Part shown: piece by piece, positions 7,123 to 15,152 of the stretch
Layout: the number at the start of each line of letters is the position of its first letter
Position numbering within the stretch: position 1 is the stretch's first letter
DNA from: Thermacetogenium sp. UBA4966
GTDB taxonomy: Bacteria > Bacillota > DSM-12270 > Thermacetogeniales > Thermacetogeniaceae
Direction of reading: 5' to 3'
Assembly (NCBI GenBank): GCA_002397275.1
Contig: DHAA01000120.1
Span: forward strand, 1 to 27,454
DNA length: 27,454 bases
The notes under the pieces: model-generated
What the model was told of the DNA's origin: nothing
Databases searched by the model: none
The model's input: only the letters and a program-made list of their open reading frames with translations
Position numbers and translations under genes: made by a program

Positions 7123-8622
7123 TCACCTCATCGCATCTGCAATAATCGCCTTCAAAAGCCCATCAGCGGTATATTCCTGAGCCACAACATCCGCCGGCAA
7201 TCCCTGCCGGCGGGCGGTTTCTGCAGTCACCGGCCCGATACACGCCACACGGCCCCCGTCGGTAAGGGGGCTGATCCCCTCGCCTGCGCAGAGAGATACA
7301 TAACTCCTGACGGCTGAAGAACTGGTAAAGGTCAGATAATCAACAGCGGCATCTTTGAGCAAGGCGGACAACCATTCCCTGCTCTTTAATGCCGGAACAG
7401 CCCTGTACAGAGGTAAAATATCCACAGCTACCCCGCGGGCTGCCAGGCCCTCCGGCAGCACGTCTCGGGCGCCCTCGGCACGAGGAATTAAAACTTTAGC
7501 CCCGCCGGGGATTAGGCCTTTCAGCCCTTCCAAAAGCGCTTCAGCCACGTATCGCTCAGGCATAAAAGCCACCTGCAGCCCGTATTTCTGTAAAAATGCC
7601 GCTGTGGCAGGGCCGATAGCAGCCGGTTTGCCCGTCAAGCGGCGCAGATCTATCTTGTTCGCTCGCAGCAGCTCAAGGAAAAAGGAGACGCCATTGGCGC
7701 TGGTAAAGATAACCCAGTCATAGCGGGGTAGCTGAGCAAACTCAAAATCACACCCGGCTACTGCCTCCAGTTCTATCGCCGGGAGGCAGAGGGGTTCCCC
7801 GCCCTGCATGATAATCTCCCGGGCCATTTCCCGCTCTTGTCCTCTGGGGCGTGTGATCAGGATCCTTTTGCCGAAGAGCGGCTGTTTTTCTCGCCATAGC
7901 AGTTTTTCCCTGAGATTGACCACACTGCCGATCACCAGAACAGCGGGAGGCCCGCACCCCGCCTGCTGAGAGAGGGATTGAATATTGCCCACGGTCCCCT
8001 CCACTGTTTGCTGATCAGCCCTTGTTCCCCAGCTGATGATCGCGGCAGGGGTTTCTTCGTCCCCTCCTTCATCAAGATAACTGTTGATGATCAGATCCAG
8101 ATTTTCATAGCCCATTAGATATACGGCGGTGGCCTCCCCATCCTTTGCCTGAAGAGGCGCCGTGCTGCCGCGCCTGTGTCCGGTGATCACAGAAAAGGCG
8201 GAAGCATAATCCCGGTGTGTAACCGGAATCCCCGCATAGGCGGGAACAGCAACCGCGGAGGTGACGCCGGGCACAATTTCAAAGGGAAAGCCGTTCTCCG
8301 CCAGGCATGCCGCCTCCTCCCCGCCGCGGCCGAAAACAAAGGGGTCCCCTCCCTTAAGGCGGCAGACAACCTTCCCTTCCCCGGCTTTTTGCACAAGAAG
8401 AGAATTAATCTCGTCTTGTTTAAGGGTGTGACGGCTGGACGCTTTTCCTACATAAATAAGCTCAGCCTGCGGGCAGCTGTAAGTCAGCAAATATTCGCAG
8501 GCCAGGCGGTCAAAGACAACCACATCCGCCTGCTCCAAACACCATAAGCCCTTCAAGGTGATGAGAGACGGGTCTCCCGGCCCCGCCCCGACCAAATAAA
8601 CCATGCCTTTCTGCTTATTCAC
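7123..8622 (-). CDS. cobA-hemD: Fused uroporphyrinogen III methyltransferase and uroporphyrinogen III synthase
   Basis: Two domains are seen in 499 residues. Residues about 7-245 are a SUMT/CobA methyltransferase (MVYLVGAGPGDPSLITLKG, VVFDRL, RLKGGDPFVFGRGGEE, VPGVTSAVAVPAYAGIPVTHR). It methylates uroporphyrinogen III at C2 and C7 to precorrin-2. Residues about 255-495 are HemD (GKRILITRPRGQEREMA, WVIFTSANGV, AAIGPATA, DYLTFTSSSAV, ACIGPVTAETARRQG), which closes hydroxymethylbilane to uroporphyrinogen III. This fusion is common in anaerobic Firmicutes and channels the intermediate towards siroheme. The GTG at 8622 is chosen because AAGGAG lies ten bases upstream; an ATG six codons later is possible. 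It overlaps hemC by eight bases. Confidence 0.95.
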   Translation of the reverse strand: MNKQKGMVYLVGAGPGDPSLITLKGLWCLEQADVVVFDRLACEYLLTYSCPQAELIYVGKASSRHTLKQDEINSLLVQKAGEGKVVCRLKGGDPFVFGRGGEEAACLAENGFPFEIVPGVTSAVAVPAYAGIPVTHRDYASAFSVITGHRRGSTAPLQAKDGEATAVYLMGYENLDLIINSYLDEGGDEETPAAIISWGTRADQQTVEGTVGNIQSLSQQAGCGPPAVLVIGSVVNLREKLLWREKQPLFGKRILITRPRGQEREMAREIIMQGGEPLCLPAIELEAVAGCDFEFAQLPRYDWVIFTSANGVSFFLELLRANKIDLRRLTGKPAAIGPATAAFLQKYGLQVAFMPERYVAEALLEGLKGLIPGGAKVLIPRAEGARDVLPEGLAARGVAVDILPLYRAVPALKSREWLSALLKDAAVDYLTFTSSSAVRSYVSLCAGEGISPLTDGGRVACIGPVTAETARRQGLPADVVAQEYTADGLLKAIIADAMR

Positions 8623-9550
8623 AGGCCAATATCTCCTTTGCGCCTTTTTCCAATAATTCTTCCGCTACAAGGCGTCCGGCTTGCCGCGGGTTGCGCGCAG
8701 GGCAGCTCGTTTCCGCCCTGATCACCCGGCTGCCGTCGGCTGCGGCAACCGTTCCCTGCAAGGTAAGGGTTCCCCCATCCACCCGGGCTAAAGCGCCCAA
8801 CGGCAGCTGACACCCTCCCCCCAGAATTTGTAGCAACCCCCGCTCCGCATTAACCGCCTGCCGCGTTTGATAATCATCAAGTTTTACGCAAATATCCTGG
8901 AGCAGGTCATCCCCCCGGCGAATTTCCAGAGCGAGGGCCCCCTGACCGGGCGCCGGAAGACAAGTCTGCGCAGGGATCAAGAAAAAGTCATGCCCATCCC
9001 GGTAGCCAAGGCGCTGCAGCCCGGCAGCGGCCAGTACCAGGGCGTCTACGTCGCCGTCGGCCAGCTTGCGCAGCCGGGTATCGAGGTTGCCGCGCATATC
9101 CGTTATCTTAAGATGAGGATAAAAATGCCGCAGCTGAAAGGCGCGGCGGCAGCTGCCGGTTCCCAGAAGAGAACCGGGCGCAAGATCCTGCAGAGCCGTC
9201 CGCTCTCTGCCGACAAAGGCATCATAGGGCAGCCCGCGCTCAGGGATCGCCCCCAGGGTTAGCCCGGAGGGGAGTTCTACCGGAAGATCCTTTAAACTGT
9301 GTACCGCAAAGTCTATCTCGCCGCTCAACAGCGCCTTCTCCAACTCCTTGGCAAACAGCCCGGTTTCCCCTTCAATCACCAACTCCTGGAAGGGTCTCCT
9401 GTCTTGATCGCCTTTTGTCGAAATGATCACTTCTTCGATTCCCAGTTCGGGGTATTTATCCGCTATCTCTGCTGCGATCAGCGCAGTTTGCCTGCGCGCC
9501 AGCCTGCTCCCCCTCGTTCCGGCACGCAGTTTCTTCCTCATTCCAACCAT
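8615..9550 (-). CDS. hemC: Porphobilinogen deaminase (hydroxymethylbilane synthase)
   Basis: HemC polymerises four porphobilinogens into hydroxymethylbilane on a dipyrromethane cofactor. The 311-residue length is normal. Seen in order: GTRGSRLARRQT, ISTKGD, the FAVHSLKDLP substrate loop, GTGSCRRAFQL, DMRGNLDTRL, PAPGQGALALE, and the cofactor cysteine in LGGGCQLPLG (Cys247). The ATG at 9550 is preceded by AAGGTGAG at good spacing; an ATG three codons later fits the spacing less well. It lies 28 bases after hemA and overlaps cobA-hemD by eight bases. Confidence 0.97.
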   Translation of the reverse strand: MVGMRKKLRAGTRGSRLARRQTALIAAEIADKYPELGIEEVIISTKGDQDRRPFQELVIEGETGLFAKELEKALLSGEIDFAVHSLKDLPVELPSGLTLGAIPERGLPYDAFVGRERTALQDLAPGSLLGTGSCRRAFQLRHFYPHLKITDMRGNLDTRLRKLADGDVDALVLAAAGLQRLGYRDGHDFFLIPAQTCLPAPGQGALALEIRRGDDLLQDICVKLDDYQTRQAVNAERGLLQILGGGCQLPLGALARVDGGTLTLQGTVAAADGSRVIRAETSCPARNPRQAGRLVAEELLEKGAKEILACE

Positions 9551-9578
9551 TTAGCTCACCTTACCTATTAATGTCATG

Positions 9579-10901
9579 TCAATTACCATCTTTTCCCCGA
9601 CCGGCTTCACTGCTCACCAGTTCCCTCTGTTGAACCGCAAGAGGCAGATCAAATAAATTTACCAGCATCTTTCCATAAGCTTGCCCGTATTCGCTGCAGG
9701 CGTATTCCTTTAAGCGCACCGTAGGGGTATGCAGCAGTTTACCGACAATAGAGTGAGCCATAGTTCTGATCACCTTTTCTGTACGGGGGTCGATCTCACC
9801 CAAACGATTAAAACAGCGTTTTAATTCTTCTTCCATAATCTCGTTCCCTTTTTCTTTGAGGGCTCTGATCGTGGGGACTACCTCCAGAGCATCCGCCCAG
9901 TTTTGGAATTCATGCACAGCGTCCCGGAGCATCTGGACCGCGCCTTGAGCCGCCTTTTCGCGCTCCTGCATACCCTCTAGGACGACCCTCTCCAGGTCGT
10001 CGATATTATATAAAATAACGCCGGGGATCCCTTTAACAGCAGGATCTATATCCCTGGGAACCGCGATATCAATAAAAAACAGAGGGCGCTGCCTCCCCCC
10101 GGTTACAACCCGGCGCACCTGTTCGGCATGAATCACAAAGTGCGCTGCGGATGTGCAGCCGATCACGATATCGGCCTTATCCAAGCGCCCTGCAAAGTGA
10201 TCATAGCGAATAGCCTCGCCGCCATACTCAGCCGCCAGCCTGCCGGCTCGCTTGTAGGAGCGGTTGGAGACCAGAACCGTTTTCACTCCCCGGGCAATCA
10301 GATGCTTCAAAGCCAGTTCTCCCATCTCCCCGGCGCCGATGATCAAAACAGTGCATTCGCTCAGATCTCCGAATACAGAGCGCGCCAGTTCCACAGCGGC
10401 ATAACTGACCGACACCGGGTGCTGGTCGATACCTGTCCTGCTGCGCACTCGTTTTCCAAACCTGAGCGCTTCCTGAAAAAGGGTATTGAGCATCTTATCA
10501 CTTGTTTGCAGTGAACAGGCAAATTGATAGGCGTCGCTTACCTGACCCTGAATCTCGGTTTCGCCGAGGATCATGGAATCAAGGCCCGCGGTCACCCGAA
10601 AGAGGTGTTCAACAGCCTGTTCACAGGTCCACAGATGAAAATAGCGGCGCAGATCTTCTTCCGCTACCTGTGCCTGCCGGCACAGGTAGCTTTTTAGATC
10701 ACAAACAGCTTCCTGCGGCCGGGGAACGTGGGCATATATCTCGGTACGGTTGCAGGTGGAAAGCACAATAAAGCCGGCGAGAGATGATAATCCCTTCAGA
10801 TCCGCGGCAACAGACCGCATCGCGCCGCTGCTGAAAACCAGCTTCTCCCTAACCTCTACCGGCGCTGTACGGTGGTTCATTCCAAGAGCGATGAGATGCA
10901 T
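9579..10901 (-). CDS. hemA: Glutamyl-tRNA reductase
   Basis: HemA reduces glutamyl-tRNA(Glu) with NADPH to glutamate-1-semialdehyde, the committed step of the C5 pathway. The 440 residues include the N-terminal GMNHRTAPVEVREKLVF, the catalytic cysteine in LSTCNRTEIYA (Cys50), a catalytic domain to about residue 150, a Rossmann NADPH domain (VLIIGAGEMGELALKHL) and a C-terminal helical dimerisation region. The ATG at 10901 has GCAGGTG six to ten bases upstream. It overlaps the end of sirC by 25 bases, so the two are translationally coupled. The final residues are charged and slightly longer than the core family. Confidence 0.97.
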   Translation of the reverse strand: MHLIALGMNHRTAPVEVREKLVFSSGAMRSVAADLKGLSSLAGFIVLSTCNRTEIYAHVPRPQEAVCDLKSYLCRQAQVAEEDLRRYFHLWTCEQAVEHLFRVTAGLDSMILGETEIQGQVSDAYQFACSLQTSDKMLNTLFQEALRFGKRVRSRTGIDQHPVSVSYAAVELARSVFGDLSECTVLIIGAGEMGELALKHLIARGVKTVLVSNRSYKRAGRLAAEYGGEAIRYDHFAGRLDKADIVIGCTSAAHFVIHAEQVRRVVTGGRQRPLFFIDIAVPRDIDPAVKGIPGVILYNIDDLERVVLEGMQEREKAAQGAVQMLRDAVHEFQNWADALEVVPTIRALKEKGNEIMEEELKRCFNRLGEIDPRTEKVIRTMAHSIVGKLLHTPTVRLKEYACSEYGQAYGKMLVNLFDLPLAVQQRELVSSEAGRGKDGN

Positions 10902-11515
10902 TCTTTCACCTGCTTCTTAATTGTATCTATCTTTCCCTGAGCCGGAGCAGCCAGAATTCCCGGCGGAAGCAGATCTTCTATGGCTTTGCGCCGCACCACA
11001 GGATCAGTAACTTCTTCCTTGAGCAGGCGGCGCATCTGACCGAGCAAAAACACCAGTTCTCCGTATTCCGGTCCGATCTGCTCTTCCAGCTTCTCTCTCA
11101 GCCTTCTGGCGAACAAAGGGCTGTCTCCCCCTGTGGCAATGCCGATGGACAAGGGGCCCCTCCTAATCACAGAAGGGACAAAAAAGCTGCTCAACTCCGG
11201 GTTGTCCACCACATTGACCGGGATATGGAGGGCCTCGCAGCACTCCGCTATCCGCCTGTTTAATTCTGCGTTGTCCGTGGCGCAGATTGCCAAATAAGCC
11301 CCATCCAGATCAGCCTCGGCAAAGGCGCGCCTTATGTGTTTTATTCTTCCCTTTTGCACCTCTCGCGCCAGCTCTTCTGTCAAATCAGGGCTGACGAGAC
11401 GCACATCCGCCCCGCATTCCAGCAGGCTCGCCGCCTTCCTGGCAGCAACCGCGCCGCCGCCGACAACCAGGCAGCATCTTCCCTCAAGCTTAAAAACAAC
11501 CGGATAAAAACACAT
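10877..11515 (-). CDS. sirC: Precorrin-2 dehydrogenase (Met8p/CysG-B/SirC family)
   Basis: SirC oxidises precorrin-2 to sirohydrochlorin with NAD+. In some family members the same protein also inserts iron. The N-terminal Rossmann motif LVVGGGAVAARKAASLL is followed by AICATDNAELN and NVVDNPELSSFFVPS, then SIGIATGGDSPLFARRLREKLE. Asp104 sits in the position of the conserved aspartate used by CysG/Met8p for both activities. The ATG at 11515 is preferred because AAGGGG lies about ten bases upstream; an in-frame TTG at 11542 has no such site. The protein has 212 residues. As no CbiK, CbiX or SirB gene is in the block, either this protein chelates iron or the chelatase is elsewhere. It is the first gene of the heme operon. 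Confidence 0.92.
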   Translation of the reverse strand: MCFYPVVFKLEGRCCLVVGGGAVAARKAASLLECGADVRLVSPDLTEELAREVQKGRIKHIRRAFAEADLDGAYLAICATDNAELNRRIAECCEALHIPVNVVDNPELSSFFVPSVIRRGPLSIGIATGGDSPLFARRLREKLEEQIGPEYGELVFLLGQMRRLLKEEVTDPVVRRKAIEDLLPPGILAAPAQGKIDTIKKQVKECISSLLE

Positions 11516-11539
11516 CTTACAATTTCCCCTTCGTTGGAA

Positions 11540-11556
11540 CAACGTCCTCTACGTTG
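11540..11556 (-). repeat. Small inverted repeat between terminator and sirC start
   Basis: CAACGT and ACGTTG form a perfect 6-bp inverted repeat with a 5-base loop. It lies after the terminator-like hairpin and before the sirC ribosome binding site on the minus strand, so it would be in the sirC leader RNA. Function unknown. Confidence 0.4.
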
Positions 11557-11562
11557 GATAGT

Positions 11563-11596
11563 AAAAAAGAGAGGGCGCCTTTATGAAGCCCCTCCC
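11563..11596 (-). terminator. Intrinsic terminator in front of sirC
   Basis: On the minus strand GGGAGGG pairs with CCCTCTC (one G-T pair), extended by a GC/GC pair beyond a bulged G, with a 9-base loop, and is followed directly by six T. It is the clearest intrinsic terminator in the window. It lies about 200 bases after the tatC stop and 48 bases before the sirC ATG. It could end the tatC transcript or act as an attenuator for the heme operon. Confidence 0.75.
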
Positions 11597-11706
11597 TATT
11601 CAACTTTTTCCATGCGTCTTACACGCAAGTTCCATGCCGCCGCTTTAGCCTGACGCTATTTTCCCCGGCCGTTGCCTTACCATCCCCGAAAACAACCTGG
11701 AAACTC

Positions 11707-11739
11707 ATGTAATAATGAACGCAATATGATTTATTACAT
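11707..11739. repeat. 9-bp inverted repeat over the candidate heme operon promoter
   Basis: ATGTAATAA (11707-11715) and TTATTACAT (11731-11739) are a perfect inverted repeat with a 15-base spacer. Half-site centres are 24 bases apart. The right arm covers the candidate -10 box of the minus-strand promoter, which is the usual layout of a repressor operator. The regulator is unknown. Confidence 0.5.
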
Positions 11740-11759
11740 TGTTTCGACACTATTCACAA
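11731..11759 (-). promoter_or_regulatory. Candidate promoter of the heme operon
   Basis: On the minus strand TTGTGA (11754-11759) and TAATAA (11731-11736) are separated by 17 bases. Both boxes are only partial matches to the sigma-A consensus. If used, the leader to sirC would be about 210 bases and would contain the intrinsic terminator at 11563-11596. Confidence 0.35.
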
Positions 11760-11793
11760 AAATCCTGCTCTTATCCAATACAAATCTCCGGCC

Positions 11794-12564
11794 TTACCCC
11801 TCCTCGCCGGCCGGATTACTAATAGCGGCTTTCTTTCTTTTAGTAACCACCCTGGCTACCAGAACACCGGCCTCATATAAAACAATCATCGGAGCGGCCA
11901 TAATCATCTGCGACAGAGGGTCGGGACCGGGGGTGAGCACAGCGGCAAGAATAAACGTGATCACAATGGCGTACTTCCTGTTGCGACTCAACCATGCCGG
12001 CGTGACCACGCCGATGCTGCTCAGGAAGTAAATGACCAGCGGAAATTCGAAAACAAGGCCAAAAGGTATCAAAAAAGACAGAGTAAAAGAAAGATATTTA
12101 CTGATAGTGAGCATAGGCTCGAATTCAGTGGTAAGTTTGATGAGAACAAAAACCGCGATGGGGAAAACGGTAAAGTAGGCGAAAACAACTCCGCCCACAA
12201 AGAGCATGATGGAGATCGGCACAAGTTTATAAAGATATTTTTTTTCGTGGGGATAAAGCGCCGGCACGATAAAGCGCCATATCTGCCAGATCAGAACAGG
12301 CATGGCAAACACCGTGCCTGTAATCAGGGCAATTTTAAAATAAGTGAAGATACCTTCGGTGATCGCGGTATAAACAGGCTTAATCCCTTGCGCCGCCAGC
12401 GGTTTAATGATAATTGCCACAATCTGTTCTATAAAGGCGAAGGAAATAACGCTGGCAACAGCGATGGCGATCAGTGAGATAATGATCACTTTTCTTAATT
12501 CTTCTAAGTGTTGTAACATGCCCATTGCCTGCTGTTTCTTGTCTGCCGCGCCGTTATTATCCAT
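11794..12564 (-). CDS. tatC: Sec-independent (Tat) protein translocase subunit TatC
   Basis: TatC is the membrane receptor for twin-arginine signal peptides in the export of folded, often cofactor-containing proteins. The 256 residues show the N-terminal HLEELRKVIIISL, six hydrophobic helices, PVLIWQIWRFIVPALYPHEKK, the FGLVFEFPLVIYFL segment and TPGPDPLSQMIMAAPMIVLYE, all typical of the family. GGAGGT lies six bases before the ATG at 12564 and only three before the adjacent GTG, so the ATG is preferred. No tatA lies in the window. It follows the polyprenyl synthase gene by 23 bases and is the last gene of that block. Confidence 0.96.
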   Translation of the reverse strand: MDNNGAADKKQQAMGMLQHLEELRKVIIISLIAIAVASVISFAFIEQIVAIIIKPLAAQGIKPVYTAITEGIFTYFKIALITGTVFAMPVLIWQIWRFIVPALYPHEKKYLYKLVPISIMLFVGGVVFAYFTVFPIAVFVLIKLTTEFEPMLTISKYLSFTLSFLIPFGLVFEFPLVIYFLSSIGVVTPAWLSRNRKYAIVITFILAAVLTPGPDPLSQMIMAAPMIVLYEAGVLVARVVTKRKKAAISNPAGEEG

Positions 12565-12587
12565 CACAGCACCTCCTACAAGGTGGT

Positions 12588-13556
12588 TTAAAAGTCCCTT
12601 GTTCCAATGAAATCAGCAACTGACGCCAGAATTCCGCGCGGCGGCAAATCCGGCAGATAGGAGAGTTCCGCCTTCGCCTTCTCAATGTAGCGGTTGCATA
12701 AACGCTGCGAATCCTTTAATGCCCCGGTTTTCTCGATGAGAGCGAATATTTCGGACCAGTCTTGATCATTTTTGCTTTTCTTATTTATAATTTCTTGCAA
12801 GCGCTCCCCCGTCGACTGATCCCGCAGGGTATAAATAACCGGAAGAGTAATTATTCCCTGCCTCAGATCGCTGCCTACAGGCTTGCCGAAAGTTTTCTCC
12901 GAACCTGTAAAATCCAGGATGTCGTCGGTGATCTGAAATGCCATTCCCAGGTAATAACCATATTGTCGCAAGCGCCTAGTGAGGTCGGGAGGAGCTCCCC
13001 CTGCCAAAGCGCCGACCGTGCAGCAGGCGGAGATTAAAAACGCCGTTTTACGCTGAATTCGCCGCAAATAAACGCGCAGCCCGATATTAGTATTTCCAAT
13101 GTTATTGATCTGCTCGATTTCGCCCTCGCACATCTCCAGGCTTACCCGAGCGAGAACATGGAGAATCTCCCGGTCGCCGGATTGCGAAATAATTTTGAGC
13201 GCCTGAGCAAAGAGATAATCGCCGGTTTGCAGCGCCAGGGGGTCCCCCCATTGAGCGCGTACCGTGGGCCGCCCGCGGCGGGTGGCAGCGTCGTCGATAA
13301 CATCGTCATGCACAAGAGTCGCCATGTGGATCAGCTCTATGGCTACGGCAAGCCGGCCGATATACTGCAAATCATATTCAAAAAACTTCCCGCAGAGCAA
13401 CACAAAAGCCGGACGCAGCCTCTTTCCCCCTGCGTTAACCAGGCGTTCGGAGGACTCGCCCAGTATAGTCGGCGAGGACATGGCGTATCGATGAAGCTCT
13501 TTTTCCACATAAGCCATGTCTTTGTATATTTCACCCAAAATATCTCGGTAGGACAT
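12588..13556 (-). CDS. Long-chain polyprenyl diphosphate synthase (HepT/IspB type)
   Basis: This trans-prenyltransferase extends farnesyl- or geranylgeranyl-diphosphate with isopentenyl diphosphate to the isoprenoid tail of menaquinone. The 322-residue protein has GGKRLRPA, the first aspartate-rich motif HDDVIDDATRRG-like stretch at 83-89, GDYLFAQAL, QRKTA, and the second motif DDILDF at 211-216. It is therefore predicted to be active. Chain length cannot be read reliably. The ATG at 13556 is chosen over an in-frame TTG at 13571 because GGTGG precedes it at normal spacing and similarity starts at SYRDIL. It lies 108 bases after ubiD with only a small palindrome between, and 23 bases before tatC. 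Its partner may be the degenerate relative at 15153-15998. Confidence 0.92.
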   Translation of the reverse strand: MSYRDILGEIYKDMAYVEKELHRYAMSSPTILGESSERLVNAGGKRLRPAFVLLCGKFFEYDLQYIGRLAVAIELIHMATLVHDDVIDDAATRRGRPTVRAQWGDPLALQTGDYLFAQALKIISQSGDREILHVLARVSLEMCEGEIEQINNIGNTNIGLRVYLRRIQRKTAFLISACCTVGALAGGAPPDLTRRLRQYGYYLGMAFQITDDILDFTGSEKTFGKPVGSDLRQGIITLPVIYTLRDQSTGERLQEIINKKSKNDQDWSEIFALIEKTGALKDSQRLCNRYIEKAKAELSYLPDLPPRGILASVADFIGTRDF

Positions 13557-13664
13557 CAGAACAACCACCAAACCAGTGCAATGTAGAATACATCTAACTA
13601 AATTTTCTGCATAACAAGGAAAAAACCTCTTTCTTTTACCGATTGAATCCTGGTTTTGCGCTGC

Positions 13665-15137
13665 TCACCTATCTTCATCAGTAAAACCATACTCCCGCCA
13701 TCTGGATGTTACCAGTTCCTTGATCTCCTCCGACATGGCGATTTCGGCAGGCCATTCCCTTTGATGCCCCTCTTCGGGCCATTTTTTAGTAGCGTCGATT
13801 CCCACCTTGGAGCCATAGGCAGGCAGAGATGAAGAGTGGTCGAGAACCTCCAGCGGCCCGTCAACCGTCATAAAGTCCCTTTTGGGATCTGTGTTGTTGT
13901 AGACCCGCCACCAAACCTCAGACATGTCCTGTACATCGACATGCTCGTCTACAATAATAATCATCTTGGTGAACATCATCTGCCCCATACCCCACACCGC
14001 GCACATCACTTTTTTCGCCTGACCCGCATAGCGTTTCTTGATCGAAATAACCGCGCAGTTGTGGAAAACGCCCTCCAGCGGAAGATTGATATCCACAATT
14101 TCCGGCATGAACATCTTTAAAAGCGGCAGGAAGATCCTCTCGGTCGCCTTGCCCAGGAAGCAGTCCTCCATAGGAGGCTTGCCCACTACCGTAGCCGGAT
14201 AGACTGCGTCTCTGCGGCGGGTGATGCAGTTGATATGGAAAACAGGGTACAAGTCGGTAAGAGAATAATACCCCGTGTGATCGCCAAAGGGGCCCTCCCT
14301 ACGCTGTTCGTCTAAATCCACATAACCCTCCAGGACGATCTCCGCGTATGCAGGCGCCTCCAGGTCCACAGTTTTGCATTTGACCATCTCGACCGCCTGC
14401 TTGCGGAGAAAGCCGGCAAAAAGCATCTCATCCAAACCATGCGGAAGCGGAGCTGTGGCCGCATAAATAGTGGCCGGATCTCCGCCCAGGCTGACCGCAA
14501 CCTCCATACGCCTGCCCAGTTTCCTGCAGGAACGGAAATTTTCCGCTCCATTTTTATGAATATGCCAGTGCATTCCGGTAGTTCTTTCGTCAAAAACCTG
14601 CAGGCGGTACATCCCCATGTTGCGCGCCCCGGTCAGCGGATCTTTTGTAATAACCAAAGGCAGGGTAATATAACGGCCTCCATCTTCAGGCCAGCACTGC
14701 AGTATCGGTAAATCGTCAAGAGAGGCATCCTTATCATAGGCAACCACCTCCTGACAGGGAGCATTTTTGACCAGTTTCGGCGCCCAGGAAGCGATCTCCG
14801 CAAGGCGCGGCAACACCTTCAGTTTGTCCAGAAGACCCCCTCCGGGAATATCCTGAAGCTGAAGCAGTTCTGAAATTCTTGCTCCAATTTGATCAAGGTT
14901 GTCCACCCCTAAAGACAAGGCCATTCTTTCAAAACTGCCGAAGGCATTGATCAACACCGGGCAGGACGACCCCTTCACTTTTTCAAAGAGCAAAGCCGGA
15001 CCGCCCCTTTTACTGACGCGATCTGTGATTTCCGTTATCTCCAGCACCGGATCTACCTCTGCTTTGATTCGCTTCAGTAAACCCCTTTTCTCTAAAACTG
15101 AAATATAATCATGCAGGTCCTGATAAACCGCAATCAT
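13665..15137 (-). CDS. UbiD-family decarboxylase, probably in menaquinone biosynthesis
   Basis: The 490-residue protein has the UbiD/YclC length and motifs: an N-terminal DLHDYISVLEKRGLLKRI, a central GMYRLQVFDERTTGMHWHIHK, REGPFGDHTGYYS, GKPPMEDCFLGKATERIFLP and a C-terminal YGSKVGIDATKKWPEEG. UbiD enzymes use prenylated FMN and a metal to decarboxylate aromatic or polyprenylated ring acids. With two prenyl-synthase-type genes beside it, removal of the carboxyl of a menaquinone precursor is the most likely job. The prenyl-FMN synthase UbiX is not in the window. The ATG at 15137 follows GGGGGTGA; an in-frame TTG four codons earlier is less likely. A role in degradation of another aromatic acid cannot be excluded. 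Confidence 0.88.
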   Translation of the reverse strand: MIAVYQDLHDYISVLEKRGLLKRIKAEVDPVLEITEITDRVSKRGGPALLFEKVKGSSCPVLINAFGSFERMALSLGVDNLDQIGARISELLQLQDIPGGGLLDKLKVLPRLAEIASWAPKLVKNAPCQEVVAYDKDASLDDLPILQCWPEDGGRYITLPLVITKDPLTGARNMGMYRLQVFDERTTGMHWHIHKNGAENFRSCRKLGRRMEVAVSLGGDPATIYAATAPLPHGLDEMLFAGFLRKQAVEMVKCKTVDLEAPAYAEIVLEGYVDLDEQRREGPFGDHTGYYSLTDLYPVFHINCITRRRDAVYPATVVGKPPMEDCFLGKATERIFLPLLKMFMPEIVDINLPLEGVFHNCAVISIKKRYAGQAKKVMCAVWGMGQMMFTKMIIIVDEHVDVQDMSEVWWRVYNNTDPKRDFMTVDGPLEVLDHSSSLPAYGSKVGIDATKKWPEEGHQREWPAEIAMSEEIKELVTSRWREYGFTDEDR

Positions 15138-15152
15138 AATCACCCCCAACCC

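Noticed and set aside
11597..11720. A known riboswitch or T-box in the heme operon leader
   Set aside because: I looked for T-box, cobalamin, c-di-GMP, c-di-AMP, THF, fluoride, Moco and NiCo-type signatures and saw none convincingly, so it is left as an unassigned leader.
11739..11759. Rex-type operator (TTGTGA...TCACAA) near the heme operon promoter
   Set aside because: Only the left half-site is good; the right half (CGAAACAA) fits poorly and the spacing is wrong.
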